In this document: positions 17,120-25,636 of the stretch, in pieces
Layout of the letters: every line of letters begins with the position of its first letter
Position numbering within the stretch: position 1 is the first letter of the stretch
Assembly (NCBI GenBank): GCA_023418835.1
Contig: JAEZYW010000015.1
Span: 1-29,283 of the forward strand
Source of the DNA: Bacillota bacterium
GTDB lineage: Bacteria; Bacillota; Clostridia; Tissierellales; Peptoniphilaceae
DNA: 29,283 bases
Direction of reading: 5' to 3'
Made by a program: the position numbers and the translations under genes
Notes under the pieces: model-generated
The model's database searches: none
Told to the model about the DNA's origin: nothing
The model's input: only the letters and a program-made list of their open reading frames with translations

Positions 17120-18012
17120 ATTACAATGGTATAATTGTTATTGATAAGCCAAAGGGAATCGGCTCAACAGATTGCGTGAGAATTGTTAGAAAAACTTTAA
17201 ATCAAAAAAAAATTGGCCATTCCGGAACTTTGGATTTTTTAGCAACGGGAGTTCTAGTAATTTGTCTTGGAAAAGCTACAAAAATAATAGAATACCTGCA
17301 AAAACAAAAAAAGACATATGTAGCTGAATTACAATTTGGTATTGAAACGGATACTTTAGATATCGAAGGAGAAGTTTTAAAAACCACTGATAAAAAGGTA
17401 AGTCTTGAGGATTTTCGACAAGGAATATTAAAATTTCAAGGTGAAATCCAACAAGTTCCCCCCATGTATTCTGCCTTAAAACATGAAGGCAAAAGGCTCT
17501 ACGATTTAGCGAGAGCTGGTATTGAAGTGGAAAGGAAATCTAGGAAAGTTTCAATTTATAAATTGGAAATAATGGATTTTAATTATGAAAACAAAACTGC
17601 AACAATAAAAACGACTGTCAGCGCAGGAACTTATATTAGAAGTTTAATTGACGATTTAGGTAAAAGTGTAAACAATTATGCACATATGACTTCATTAATT
17701 CGAACTGAAAGTTGTGGATTTAAAATCTCTGATGCTATAAATATTGAAAATATTGAAAAAGAAGATCTCGTAAAAAGTATTTTACCCATTGAGTTAGCTC
17801 TCAATAATTTTGAAAAAGTTTACGTAAACCCTTCACAAAAAACTATGTTGCTTAATGGTATGACTGTTCAATTTGAATCAACCTTTAAAGACGAAGAGAT
17901 TTTAGTATTCGATAAAGAGTCTAATATGTTGGGAATAGGACATGCCTTTAACACATCGAAAGGAAATATGCTGAAATTAAGGAAGCATCTTATTATAAAT
18001 GAAAATAATTGA
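17116..18012 (+). CDS. truB: tRNA pseudouridine-55 synthase
   Basis: Encodes 298 residues of TruB, which makes pseudouridine in the T-loop of tRNAs. The start I-V-I-D-K-P-K-G-I-G-S-T and the catalytic G-H-S-G-T-L-D-F-L-A-T-G-V-L (Asp40), the Q-V-P-P-M-Y-S-A-L-K-H-E-G motif, and S-A-G-T-Y-I-R-S-L are all present. The C-terminal part is a PUA-like region. It overlaps nrnA by 4 bases and ribF by 14. Confidence 0.96.
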   Translation: MNYNGIIVIDKPKGIGSTDCVRIVRKTLNQKKIGHSGTLDFLATGVLVICLGKATKIIEYLQKQKKTYVAELQFGIETDTLDIEGEVLKTTDKKVSLEDFRQGILKFQGEIQQVPPMYSALKHEGKRLYDLARAGIEVERKSRKVSIYKLEIMDFNYENKTATIKTTVSAGTYIRSLIDDLGKSVNNYAHMTSLIRTESCGFKISDAINIENIEKEDLVKSILPIELALNNFEKVYVNPSQKTMLLNGMTVQFESTFKDEEILVFDKESNMLGIGHAFNTSKGNMLKLRKHLIINENN

Positions 18013-18922
18013 TTTAGAAAACAACGATTCTGATTTTATTGGTAACAACTTTATAGCTCTTGGAAATTTTGATGGAATCCACACAGCCCATAGGTCTATT
18101 ATCGAAAAAATGGTTTTTGAAAGTAAGAGACTAGGCTTTAATTCCTCCATTTTGATTTTTAAAGAACATACACTAAATTATTTAAATCAAGATAGTTTAA
18201 AAGTTTTAACCTCTTTAGAAGATAAACTGGAAATCCTCAAAGATTTCGACATAGATCAAATCTTTTTAGTTAATTTCGACAAACTAAAGTCCTTAACTCC
18301 TAATCAATTTATTAAAGATTTTTTAATGAATTCTTTGAAAGTTAAGGGAGTATTTGTTGGATTTGATTACAAATTTGGAAAATTGGCACAAGGTAACACT
18401 GAATATCTTAAAAAATATGAATTAGAAGAAGACTTAAAGGTATGGGTGGAAGATCCAATTTTATATGAAACTATGCCTATTTCGTCATCTTTTATTAAAT
18501 GTCTTGTGGAAAAAAATAATTTTGACTTAGCAGAGACTCTGCTTGGAAGATCTTATTATCTCAAAGGTATAGTAGTAACAGGTAAAAGGCTAGGATCCAA
18601 GTTGGGATTTCCCACTGCAAATATAAAATTAGATGCAAATTATGTGCTTCCAGAAGAAGGGGTATATGATACTGAAATAATAGTCGGAGGAGTTCTTTAC
18701 AGAGCTGCTACAAGTTTAGGCGTCAATGCCACTCTAAGAGAAAATACTGTAAAAATTGAAGCCCATATCATAGACTTTAACAAAGAAATTTACGGACACA
18801 AAATAAAAATCAGATTTATTGAAAAGCTAAGGGATATGGTTAAATTTGAAAATCTAGAGGAATTAAAAACACAAGTAATAAAAGATGTTATGGATGTTAA
18901 AAAGAGGTTAAATATAGAATGA
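17999..18922 (+). CDS. ribF: Riboflavin kinase/FMN adenylyltransferase (divergent adenylyltransferase motif)
   Basis: Encodes 307 residues with the two-domain RibF layout, which makes FMN and FAD. The N-terminal nucleotidyltransferase has G-N-F-D-G-I-H28-T-A-H31 where the family normally has H-x-G-H, and I-S-S-S-F-I-K instead of I-S-S-T-x-I-R; the usual F-x-P-H-P is F-K-E-H-T. The C-terminal riboflavin-kinase domain keeps G-F-P-T-A-N (PTAN 205-208), L-P-E-E-G-V-Y and I-E-A-H-I-I-D-F. FAD synthesis may therefore be weakened or lost while flavokinase is retained; this is inference. It overlaps truB by 14 bases, the usual neighbour. Confidence 0.88.
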   Translation: MKIIDLENNDSDFIGNNFIALGNFDGIHTAHRSIIEKMVFESKRLGFNSSILIFKEHTLNYLNQDSLKVLTSLEDKLEILKDFDIDQIFLVNFDKLKSLTPNQFIKDFLMNSLKVKGVFVGFDYKFGKLAQGNTEYLKKYELEEDLKVWVEDPILYETMPISSSFIKCLVEKNNFDLAETLLGRSYYLKGIVVTGKRLGSKLGFPTANIKLDANYVLPEEGVYDTEIIVGGVLYRAATSLGVNATLRENTVKIEAHIIDFNKEIYGHKIKIRFIEKLRDMVKFENLEELKTQVIKDVMDVKKRLNIE

Positions 18923-18964
18923 TAGAACTAAATATACTAATTATTATTCTATAGGAGGTAGACT

Positions 18965-19216
18965 ATGAAAATTGAAGCAGAAACTAACAAATTCTACATT
19001 GGAGAAGATGAGAACGAACCAATGGCAAAGGTAGATTACAGAGTCGATGGAGAAAATTTATATATCGATCACGTTTATGTTTTACCTCAGTTGAGAGGAC
19101 AAGGAATAGCTGCAGATTTAATGGAGTCAGTAATTGAATTTGCCAAAGAAAATGAACTAAAAATTATTCCAATTTGTTCTTATGCCAAAAGTTATATAAG
19201 CAGAATGAATGACTAA
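18965..19216 (+). CDS. Small GNAT-fold acetyltransferase (YjdJ-like)
   Basis: Encodes 83 residues of the short Gcn5-related family with C-S-Y near the end. Seen: Y-I-D-H-V-Y-V-L-P-Q-L-R-G-Q-G-I-A-A-D-L-M as the acetyl-CoA loop, and I-P-I-C-S-Y-A-K-S-Y-I near the C-terminus. The substrate is unknown. A strong ATAGGAGGT site precedes the ATG; it stands 42 bases after ribF and 20 before deoD. Confidence 0.85.
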   Translation: MKIEAETNKFYIGEDENEPMAKVDYRVDGENLYIDHVYVLPQLRGQGIAADLMESVIEFAKENELKIIPICSYAKSYISRMND

Positions 19217-19236
19217 TAATAAGGAGAAATGATAAT

Positions 19237-19938
19237 ATGACAACAGCTCACAATACAGCTACAAGAGGAGAAATAGCAGAAACTATTCTTTTGCCAGGAG
19301 ATCCACTTAGAGCAAAGTTTATAGCAGATAACTATTTAAAAGATGTTAAAAAATTTAATTCCATTAGAAATATGTTTGGGTACACAGGAACATATAATGG
19401 AAAAGAAGTATCAGTTATGGGTACTGGTATGGGATTGCCATCTATGGGAATTTATAGCTATGAATTAATACATTTTTACGGTGTGAAAAACTTAATTAGA
19501 GTTGGATCTTGCGGGTCATACAATCCTAATGTGAAAATTCATGATATAATTTTATGTCAAGGTTCCTGTACTGATTCAAATTACGCTTACCAATACGATC
19601 TACCAGGAACGTACTCGGCTATAGCATCTTTTTCACTACTTGAAAAGGCTAAAAAGATAGCAGACGAAAAGGAATATGCTGTCCACGTTGGAAATATTCT
19701 TTCTTCTGATGTGTTTTATGACAACGACCCAGATGTTTGGAAAAAATGGGCTAAAATGGGAGTACTTGGAGTAGAAATGGAGTCTTATGCACTATACTGT
19801 AATGCTGCAAAGGCAGGGGTAAATGCTTTAACTATTTTAACTGTTTCAGATTCCTTAGTTTCCAAGGAAGAGATTTCACCTCAAGATAGAGAAAATACAT
19901 TTACAAAAATGATGGAGATAGCTTTAGAACTAGCTTAA
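19237..19938 (+). CDS. deoD: Purine-nucleoside phosphorylase, DeoD type
   Basis: Encodes 233 residues of the hexameric NP-I family enzyme that phosphorolyses purine (deoxy)nucleosides. Diagnostic: I-L-L-P-G-D-P-L-R-A-K-F-I-A near residue 20, G-T-G-M-G-L-P-S, R-V-G-S-C-G-S, G-V-E-M-E-S-Y-A-L-Y and the catalytic Asp205 in T-V-S-D-S-L. AAGGAG precedes the ATG. It likely serves purine salvage or nucleoside catabolism. It is not part of the usual truB-ribF-rpsO cluster and is closed by a strong terminator. Confidence 0.96.
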   Translation: MTTAHNTATRGEIAETILLPGDPLRAKFIADNYLKDVKKFNSIRNMFGYTGTYNGKEVSVMGTGMGLPSMGIYSYELIHFYGVKNLIRVGSCGSYNPNVKIHDIILCQGSCTDSNYAYQYDLPGTYSAIASFSLLEKAKKIADEKEYAVHVGNILSSDVFYDNDPDVWKKWAKMGVLGVEMESYALYCNAAKAGVNALTILTVSDSLVSKEEISPQDRENTFTKMMEIALELA

Positions 19939-19953
19939 TATCTTAAATTTATT

Positions 19954-19990
19954 CGAGGCGATACTTTTTGTTAGAGTATTGCCTCGTTTT
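19954..19990 (+). terminator. Intrinsic terminator after deoD
   Basis: A 12-bp stem with one G-T pair, CGAGGCGATACT (19954-19965) with AGTATTGCCTCG (19975-19986), a 9-base loop, and TTTT after it. It ends the unit running from rimP or ribF through deoD. The T stretch doubles as part of the next promoter's -35 box. Confidence 0.9.
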
Positions 19991-20015
19991 CATTTGCCGA
20001 GTTTTATGGTATATT
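19987..20015 (+). promoter_or_regulatory. Candidate promoter of pcrA-ligA-gatCAB
   Basis: TTTTCA (19987-19992) and TATATT (20010-20015) are 17 bases apart, with TG at 20007-20008 giving an extended -10. The predicted start is about 20022, close to the pcrA ribosome binding site at 20033-20038. An alternative pair, TTGCCG (19994-19999) with TATATC (20016-20021), is weaker. Confidence 0.55.
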
Positions 20016-20043
20016 TATATCGTATATGTAATAAGGAGATTAT

Positions 20044-22233
20044 ATGGAAAATATTTTAAATGAACTAAATGATGTGCAATACAAGTGTGTTACAGAAACA
20101 GATGGACCCCAATTGATTTTAGCTGGTGCCGGAAGTGGAAAAACAAGAGTTGTAACTACAAAGATTGCATACTTAATAAATTATAAAAAGGTAAATTCTC
20201 AAGAAATACTAGCTTTTACCTTTACAAATAAAGCAGCAAAGGAAATGAAAGATCGCGTCTCTCATATATTAAATAAAGATGTAGATAGAATGTGGATAGG
20301 GACTTTTCACTCTATATGCGTAAGAATACTAAGAAGAGATTTAAATTTAAACAACTACACTAAAAATTTTTCTATTTTTGATACTACCGATCAAAGAACT
20401 TTGATAAAGGAGTGCATAAAGAAATTAAATCTAGATGATAAATTATTTACACCAAATTACGTTCAAAGTCGAATAAGTAGTTTGAAAAATGAAGGAATTG
20501 CTCCTTTAGAGTTTGAAAAATTTGCTTATTCTCCCATGGATAAAAAACTTTTGGAATTATATAAATTATATGAGGCTAAAAAAGAAAGCAATAATGCCTT
20601 TGATTTTGACGACTTAATTATTAAAACTATAGAATTATTGAAAAAGCATGAAATGGTCAAAAAGTATTATCAACAGAGATTTAGATATGTCTTTGTAGAT
20701 GAATACCAAGATACTAACAATATCCAATACGAACTAATTAAAATAATTTCAGGTTTTCATAAAAATATATGTGTTGTAGGAGATGCAGACCAATCCATAT
20801 ATAAGTGGAGAGGAGCAAATATCAATAATATTTTAGATTTTGAAAAGGATTATCAAAAGGCAAATAGGATTATTCTTTCTCAAAACTATAGATCCACAAA
20901 AAATATATTAGATCTTGCAAATTCAGTAATTAAACATAATAGAGAGAGAATAGAAAAAGATCTTTGGACTTCAAAAGACCAAGGGGAAGTTCCTACTCTT
21001 TATGAGTCTAATGCAAGTATCGATGAGGCTATTTATGTTGTAAATACTATTGACGGATTAATCTCAAAAGGGGTAAATCCCAATGATATTGCAATTTTAT
21101 ATCGCTCAAATTATTTAAGTAGAGAGTTTGAAGAACAATTAATAAAGAAAAATATTAATTATAGATTAATAGGTGGAATTAAGTTTTACGATAGAGCAGA
21201 AATTAAAGACATAATGGGTTATCTTAGGCTTATTGTAAACGTAGAGGATGATATTTCTTTTAGAAGAGTAATAAATTCGCCTAAAAGAGGTATTGGAGAT
21301 GTTACAGTAGAAAAGTTAGCCACAATAGCTAATGAAAGAAACATTTCTCTTTATAACGCATTGGATTTTGTAGAAGAAAGTACTCATTTATTTGATGCAA
21401 GGGCTCAGAAAAATCTTATTTCTTTTAAGAATTTAATAGACAATTTAAAATTAAAATCAGAAAATATGCCTATAACTGAACTTCTAGACTTTATGCTAGA
21501 CAGAATAGAATATATTTCTGTACTTGAAAAAAACGACAATATTGAATCTAGATCGAAAATCGAAAACATTGAAGAGTTCCTAAGTTCTGTTAAAACTTTC
21601 GAAACAAATGAAGGAGGAACCCTGCATGAATTTTTAGTTGGAGTTTCTTTACTATCTGATGTAGATAAGACAGAAGAAGTAGACGAAGCTGTTTCATTAA
21701 TAACAGTTCATTCGGCAAAAGGACTTGAATTTGACAATGTATTTATTGTTGGATTGGAAGAAGGAGTTTTTCCGTCTTCTTATGCTGAACTAGATGAAGA
21801 TGTTGAAGAAGAAAGGCGTTTAATGTATGTAGCCTTGACGAGGGCTAAAGATAATTTATATTTATCATATTCTAAATCTAGAATGAGACATGGAAAAATA
21901 AACTCTCAGATTCCTTCGTCCTTTATAGGAGAGATGGAAGACTATATCAAAAAAATCAGACCAAAAACATCCAATAAAGTATTTTTTCAACCTAGAGAAA
22001 GTAAAAGTCAAAGCTATATATTTGAAAATAGAAATAAACCCAAAGAAAATATCATAAAATCATCCCAGAATTCATATTCAAATGGTCAAAAAGTGAGACA
22101 TAAGAAGTGGGGTAAGGGCGTTGTTACTCAAATAAATGAATCAAATGGAGATCAATTGGTAACTGTATTATTTGATGAAGGTGGACTTAAAACTTTAATT
22201 AGTTCCTTAGCACCTATGGAGGTTATAGATTGA
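20044..22233 (+). CDS. pcrA: ATP-dependent DNA helicase PcrA/UvrD
   Basis: Encodes 729 residues of the SF1A 3'-5' helicase used in nucleotide excision repair and conflict resolution. Motifs: I A-G-A-G-S-G-K-T at 27-34, II D-E-Y-Q-D-T-N from Asp219, III G-D-A-D-Q-S-I-Y-K-W-R-G-A, V V-H-S-A-K-G-L-E-F, VI V-A-L-T-R-A-K-D. The C-terminal Tudor-like part has V-R-H-K-K-W-G-K-G-V-V. AAGGAG precedes the ATG. Followed by ligA with a 4-base overlap, as in Bacillus. Confidence 0.97.
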   Translation: MENILNELNDVQYKCVTETDGPQLILAGAGSGKTRVVTTKIAYLINYKKVNSQEILAFTFTNKAAKEMKDRVSHILNKDVDRMWIGTFHSICVRILRRDLNLNNYTKNFSIFDTTDQRTLIKECIKKLNLDDKLFTPNYVQSRISSLKNEGIAPLEFEKFAYSPMDKKLLELYKLYEAKKESNNAFDFDDLIIKTIELLKKHEMVKKYYQQRFRYVFVDEYQDTNNIQYELIKIISGFHKNICVVGDADQSIYKWRGANINNILDFEKDYQKANRIILSQNYRSTKNILDLANSVIKHNRERIEKDLWTSKDQGEVPTLYESNASIDEAIYVVNTIDGLISKGVNPNDIAILYRSNYLSREFEEQLIKKNINYRLIGGIKFYDRAEIKDIMGYLRLIVNVEDDISFRRVINSPKRGIGDVTVEKLATIANERNISLYNALDFVEESTHLFDARAQKNLISFKNLIDNLKLKSENMPITELLDFMLDRIEYISVLEKNDNIESRSKIENIEEFLSSVKTFETNEGGTLHEFLVGVSLLSDVDKTEEVDEAVSLITVHSAKGLEFDNVFIVGLEEGVFPSSYAELDEDVEEERRLMYVALTRAKDNLYLSYSKSRMRHGKINSQIPSSFIGEMEDYIKKIRPKTSNKVFFQPRESKSQSYIFENRNKPKENIIKSSQNSYSNGQKVRHKKWGKGVVTQINESNGDQLVTVLFDEGGLKTLISSLAPMEVID

Positions 22234-24194
22234 ATTACAAAGAAGAATTGAGAAAGATAGTTGACACTTTAAATGAATGGGCATATCATTATTACGTTTT
22301 AGATGATCCCATTGTTTCAGATGCTGAGTACGACAGGCTTTTCGATAAATTATTAAAACTTGAAGAAGAATCTAATATCAATTTACCCGATTCTCCTAGT
22401 CAGCGAGTAGGAGATGTTATCTTAGAAAAATTTGAAAAACACGATCACATTAATAGGCTTTTTAGTTTAGACAAATCCCAAACTTTCAATGGCTTAAGGG
22501 AATTCGACGAGAGAAATAAAAGATTATTAAATGTTCAAGATATAGATTATGTTGTGGAATTAAAGTTTGATGGGTTAACTTTATCCTTAACTTATGAAAA
22601 TAATAACTTATCTGTTGGTTCCACCAGAGGAAACGGGTTTACAGGTGAAAATGTCACTGAAATTGTAAAGAGAATAGACTCTATTCCTCTATCAATTAAA
22701 GACGACGGGATATATGAAATAATTGGAGAAGGATATATGCCAATATCCGCATTTAATGAATACAATGAATTAGAAGATGTAGAGATTTTAAAAAATCCCA
22801 GAAATGCGGCGGCGGGTGCCATAAGAAATTTAGATACCAATACAGTTAAAAAAAGAAAAATTAACACATATTTTTATAACATAAACACATACCCAGAAGG
22901 AAAATTCTCATTTGATACTGAAATAAAAGAATTTTTAAAATCCAACGGTTTTAGGGTAAGCCAATACTATTTTCTATGTAAGAATATAGATGAAGTTTTA
23001 GAGAAAGTTAAAGAAATTACAGACTTGAGAAAATCTTTAGATTTTATGATAGATGGAGTAGTAATCAAATTAAATAGTTTAGAGCATCGGGAGATATTAG
23101 GCTATACAAATCGATTTCCAAGATGGGCGATTGCATACAAGTTTGAAGCTGAAGAAAGATATACAAAGTTGCTTTCTGTTCAATGGAATGTCGGTAGAAC
23201 TTCAAAAGTTACTCCTACAGCGCTATTAGAACCTGTAGAGATTGATGGAGTCACTATTTCTAGGGCAACTTTAAATAATTACGATTTTATTTCCAGTAAA
23301 GATATCCGAATAAATTCTGAAGTGTTAATTAGAAGATCAAATGACGTAATTCCAGAAATTCTCTCCTCTGATAACACATATGGCGAAACAAAAATCATTG
23401 ATAAACCAGTTTTTTGTCCCGCTTGTAACAGTGAATTACAAGAAATTGGAGCTCACTTATTTTGTCCAAACACTTTATCTTGTCAACCACAATTAGTAGC
23501 AAAATTGACTCATTTTGTCTCTCAAGAAGCGATGAACATTGAAGGACTAAGTGAAAAGACTATTGAAAAATTAATAGAAATACACGATATAAAAGAAATT
23601 TCTGATTTTTATACTTTAAACTATGAGGATTTATCACAATTAGAGGGCTTTAAGGACAGAAGAATCAAAAACACTCTAGAGGCAATCGAAAACAGCAAAA
23701 TTGTAAATTTCAATAATTTTATAAATGCATTGGGAATTCCAAATGTCGGAGTGAAAACAGCCTATGATTTATCACAGCATTTTGAAAATTATTTAGAATT
23801 ATCTAATTCTAGTTACGAAGAACTAGTCAATATACCTGATATTGGACCTAAAACAGCAGAAAGTATAGTAGCTTTCTTTGATAATGAATCTGTGAAGAGT
23901 GTCGTGAAAAAAATATTTGAATTAGGTGTTAAAATTAAATACAATAGAGTGAAGGAAACTAAGAACTTAGAGGGAAAAACTTTTGTAATTACTGGTTCTT
24001 TCGAGGATTATAAGAGAAAAGACTTGGAAGAACTTGTTAAAGCAAAAGGGGGGAAAGTTTCGGGTTCGGTTTCAAAGAACACAAACTATTTAGTTTTAGG
24101 AACAAATCCTGGATCAAAATATGACAAAGCTTTGGAATTAGGTACGGATATTGTCGACATAGATGAATTTTTTAGAATAGTTGAAGGTGAATAA
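22230..24194 (+). CDS. ligA: NAD-dependent DNA ligase
   Basis: Encodes 654 residues. Domains: Ia/adenylation with the active-site Lys112 in K-F-D-G, OB-fold (about 310-385), a Cys4 zinc finger with Cys396, Cys399, Cys412 and Cys418, helix-hairpin-helix repeats (about 430-560), and a BRCT domain (about 580-654, G-K-T-F-V-I-T-G-S-F). It seals nicks in replication and repair. The start is TTG overlapping the pcrA stop, with ATGGAGG upstream. Confidence 0.97.
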   Translation: MNYKEELRKIVDTLNEWAYHYYVLDDPIVSDAEYDRLFDKLLKLEEESNINLPDSPSQRVGDVILEKFEKHDHINRLFSLDKSQTFNGLREFDERNKRLLNVQDIDYVVELKFDGLTLSLTYENNNLSVGSTRGNGFTGENVTEIVKRIDSIPLSIKDDGIYEIIGEGYMPISAFNEYNELEDVEILKNPRNAAAGAIRNLDTNTVKKRKINTYFYNINTYPEGKFSFDTEIKEFLKSNGFRVSQYYFLCKNIDEVLEKVKEITDLRKSLDFMIDGVVIKLNSLEHREILGYTNRFPRWAIAYKFEAEERYTKLLSVQWNVGRTSKVTPTALLEPVEIDGVTISRATLNNYDFISSKDIRINSEVLIRRSNDVIPEILSSDNTYGETKIIDKPVFCPACNSELQEIGAHLFCPNTLSCQPQLVAKLTHFVSQEAMNIEGLSEKTIEKLIEIHDIKEISDFYTLNYEDLSQLEGFKDRRIKNTLEAIENSKIVNFNNFINALGIPNVGVKTAYDLSQHFENYLELSNSSYEELVNIPDIGPKTAESIVAFFDNESVKSVVKKIFELGVKIKYNRVKETKNLEGKTFVITGSFEDYKRKDLEELVKAKGGKVSGSVSKNTNYLVLGTNPGSKYDKALELGTDIVDIDEFFRIVEGE

Positions 24195-24464
24195 ATGGAA
24201 ATAAATATTAATAATTTAGGGAATATATCAAATATAGATATAAGTAAAGACGAGAATCTCTATCAAAGACAGATAGAAAAGGTCTTGGAATTTTTAGACG
24301 ATTTTAACAATCCCTATGAGAACAAAATAGATGAAAGCAAATTAAATTTCGATAATGTTAGAGAGGACGAACCAAAAGATTCTTTAACTGTAGAAGAAGC
24401 TTTGATGAACACCTATGAAAAGAAATATTCATACTTCAAAGTTACTGAATTCGTAGAACAATAG
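24195..24464 (+). CDS. gatC: GatC-like subunit of tRNA-dependent amidotransferase (divergent)
   Basis: Encodes 89 residues. The call rests on the C-terminal half: N-F-D-N-V-R-E-D-E-P-K-D-S-L-T-V-E-E-A-L followed by Y-F-K-V-T-E-F-V, matching the GatC core (n-V-l-R-e-D-e, eaLaNAP, yFkVPkv). The L-A-N-A-P piece is changed to L-M-N-T-Y and the final V-P is lost, so it is divergent. GatC acts as a belt that stabilises GatA on GatB. Its ATG directly abuts the ligA stop. Its position before gatA and gatB supports the call. Confidence 0.8.
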   Translation: MEININNLGNISNIDISKDENLYQRQIEKVLEFLDDFNNPYENKIDESKLNFDNVREDEPKDSLTVEEALMNTYEKKYSYFKVTEFVEQ

Positions 24465-24475
24465 ACGGTGATAAT

Positions 24476-25636
24476 ATGAAAAATGAAAATTTTAAAAATC
24501 AAACTATAAATATCTCCAAAAGTATTGCAATTAAAGGAGAAAAAATGACTGCAAATTCAAATATTTTGCAATGTTTTGTTTCCCTTTATAATGCAACTGT
24601 AGTTGAATTGCTAAAAAAAGAAGGTATTAATTTTAAATATTCAGATGAAAATTGGGAGTTTGATATCAAGCCTGCACTAGATAATCTTGAAAAGACAGAA
24701 GTTATAAATGAGGAAAATACTTCATTGTTCCAAGATTTTAGTGGTATGCCTAGAATAAAAGCTCAATACAACAATAAATATTGTTTTAAACCAACTTATG
24801 GTAGCATTAGTCGAAACGGTGTCGCTTCCGTAGCCAATTCATTTGAACAACTTTCCATTACCAGCGATACCTTAGAAAATATATTGGATTTATCAAAAGT
24901 TATCAGTAAATTTGATGAAAAAGATTTAAATTCCATTGAAAGTGATAATTTTGAAATTGATTATAATGATATCAATACAAATGAAATAAAAATAGCTGTA
25001 CCAAAAGAAATATACTCTATTATAAAGAATGAAGAAATTTCTAATAGCTTTGAAAAACTATTAATAAAATTAAAGGATATGGGAATTACTATAGAAACAA
25101 TTGATACAGACTTTTTATTAAATTCTTTAAAGACTTCAATAATACTATCGAATGTGGAAATAAGTTCCAATATGTCTAGATACGATGCTTTAGTATACGG
25201 TTATAGGACTGAAAATTATGATAGTATTGATGAAATGTATATGAAATCAAGGGATGAAGGACTAGGTAAAGATGTAAAGACTAGAATTTTACTTGGCAAT
25301 TACTTGATTGGAAAAGGAAATAGAGATAAATTTTACGATTTAGCTTTGGAGACGAGAAAAGCTATTCGATATGAAATAAACAACATTTTCGATAAATTTG
25401 ATTTAATAATGTTGCCAACTACTCCTTATTCTAAATCAGAAGCCGAAAGTAAAGAAAATTTAGTAGAGCATTTTTATAATGAAATATTTACATCTATATC
25501 GAATTTATGCGGTAACCCAACAATGCAGGTTCCCGTAGAAGAAGGTATTGGAATTAGTTTAATAGGAAAGTTACAAAAGGATATAGACGTTTTTAAAGGG
25601 TCTAAATTAATAGAGGAGATAGTTCATGGGAATTAA
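24476..25636 (+). CDS. gatA: GatA-like protein lacking the amidase catalytic signature
   Basis: Encodes 386 residues; GatA is usually about 485. Retained scaffold: S-I-A-I-K20 (equivalent to the catalytic Lys segment), N-I-L-Q-C-F-V-S-L-Y-N-A-T-V-V, K105-P-T-Y-G-S-I-S-R, N-M-S-R-Y-D (232-237), S-R-D-E-G-L-G-K-D-V-K-T-R-I-L-L-G, L-P-T-T-P. Missing: about 70 N-terminal residues and the amidase signature; residues 51-104, where G-G-S-S-G-G-S and D-T-G-G-S-I-R should be, hold one glycine only, so both catalytic serines are gone. The reading frame is intact, so it looks like a functional but non-hydrolytic subunit. A stronger ribosome binding site marks Met24 (24545) as an alternative start. The end overlaps gatB by 11 bases. 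Confidence 0.85.
   Translation: MKNENFKNQTINISKSIAIKGEKMTANSNILQCFVSLYNATVVELLKKEGINFKYSDENWEFDIKPALDNLEKTEVINEENTSLFQDFSGMPRIKAQYNNKYCFKPTYGSISRNGVASVANSFEQLSITSDTLENILDLSKVISKFDEKDLNSIESDNFEIDYNDINTNEIKIAVPKEIYSIIKNEEISNSFEKLLIKLKDMGITIETIDTDFLLNSLKTSIILSNVEISSNMSRYDALVYGYRTENYDSIDEMYMKSRDEGLGKDVKTRILLGNYLIGKGNRDKFYDLALETRKAIRYEINNIFDKFDLIMLPTTPYSKSEAESKENLVEHFYNEIFTSISNLCGNPTMQVPVEEGIGISLIGKLQKDIDVFKGSKLIEEIVHGN
24533..24547 (+). promoter_or_regulatory. Strong internal ribosome binding site in gatA-like gene
   Basis: AAAGGAG (24533-24539) lies 5 bases before an in-frame ATG (24545-24547), the 24th codon of the annotated gene. The upstream ATG at 24476 has only GGTGAT nearby. Translation from 24545 would give a 363-residue protein without the Lys20 segment. 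The motif also encodes the retained I-K-G-E residues, so it may be coincidental. Confidence 0.45.

Noticed and set aside
18908..18950. Possible promoter before the acetyltransferase gene (TATACT at 18933-18938)
   Set aside because: No acceptable -35 at 16-18 bases; the genes can be read from ribF.
24476..25636. gatA as a pseudogene or sequencing error
   Set aside because: The frame is continuous, both ends keep GatA motifs in one frame, and the missing region is replaced by other coding sequence instead of a frameshift or stop.
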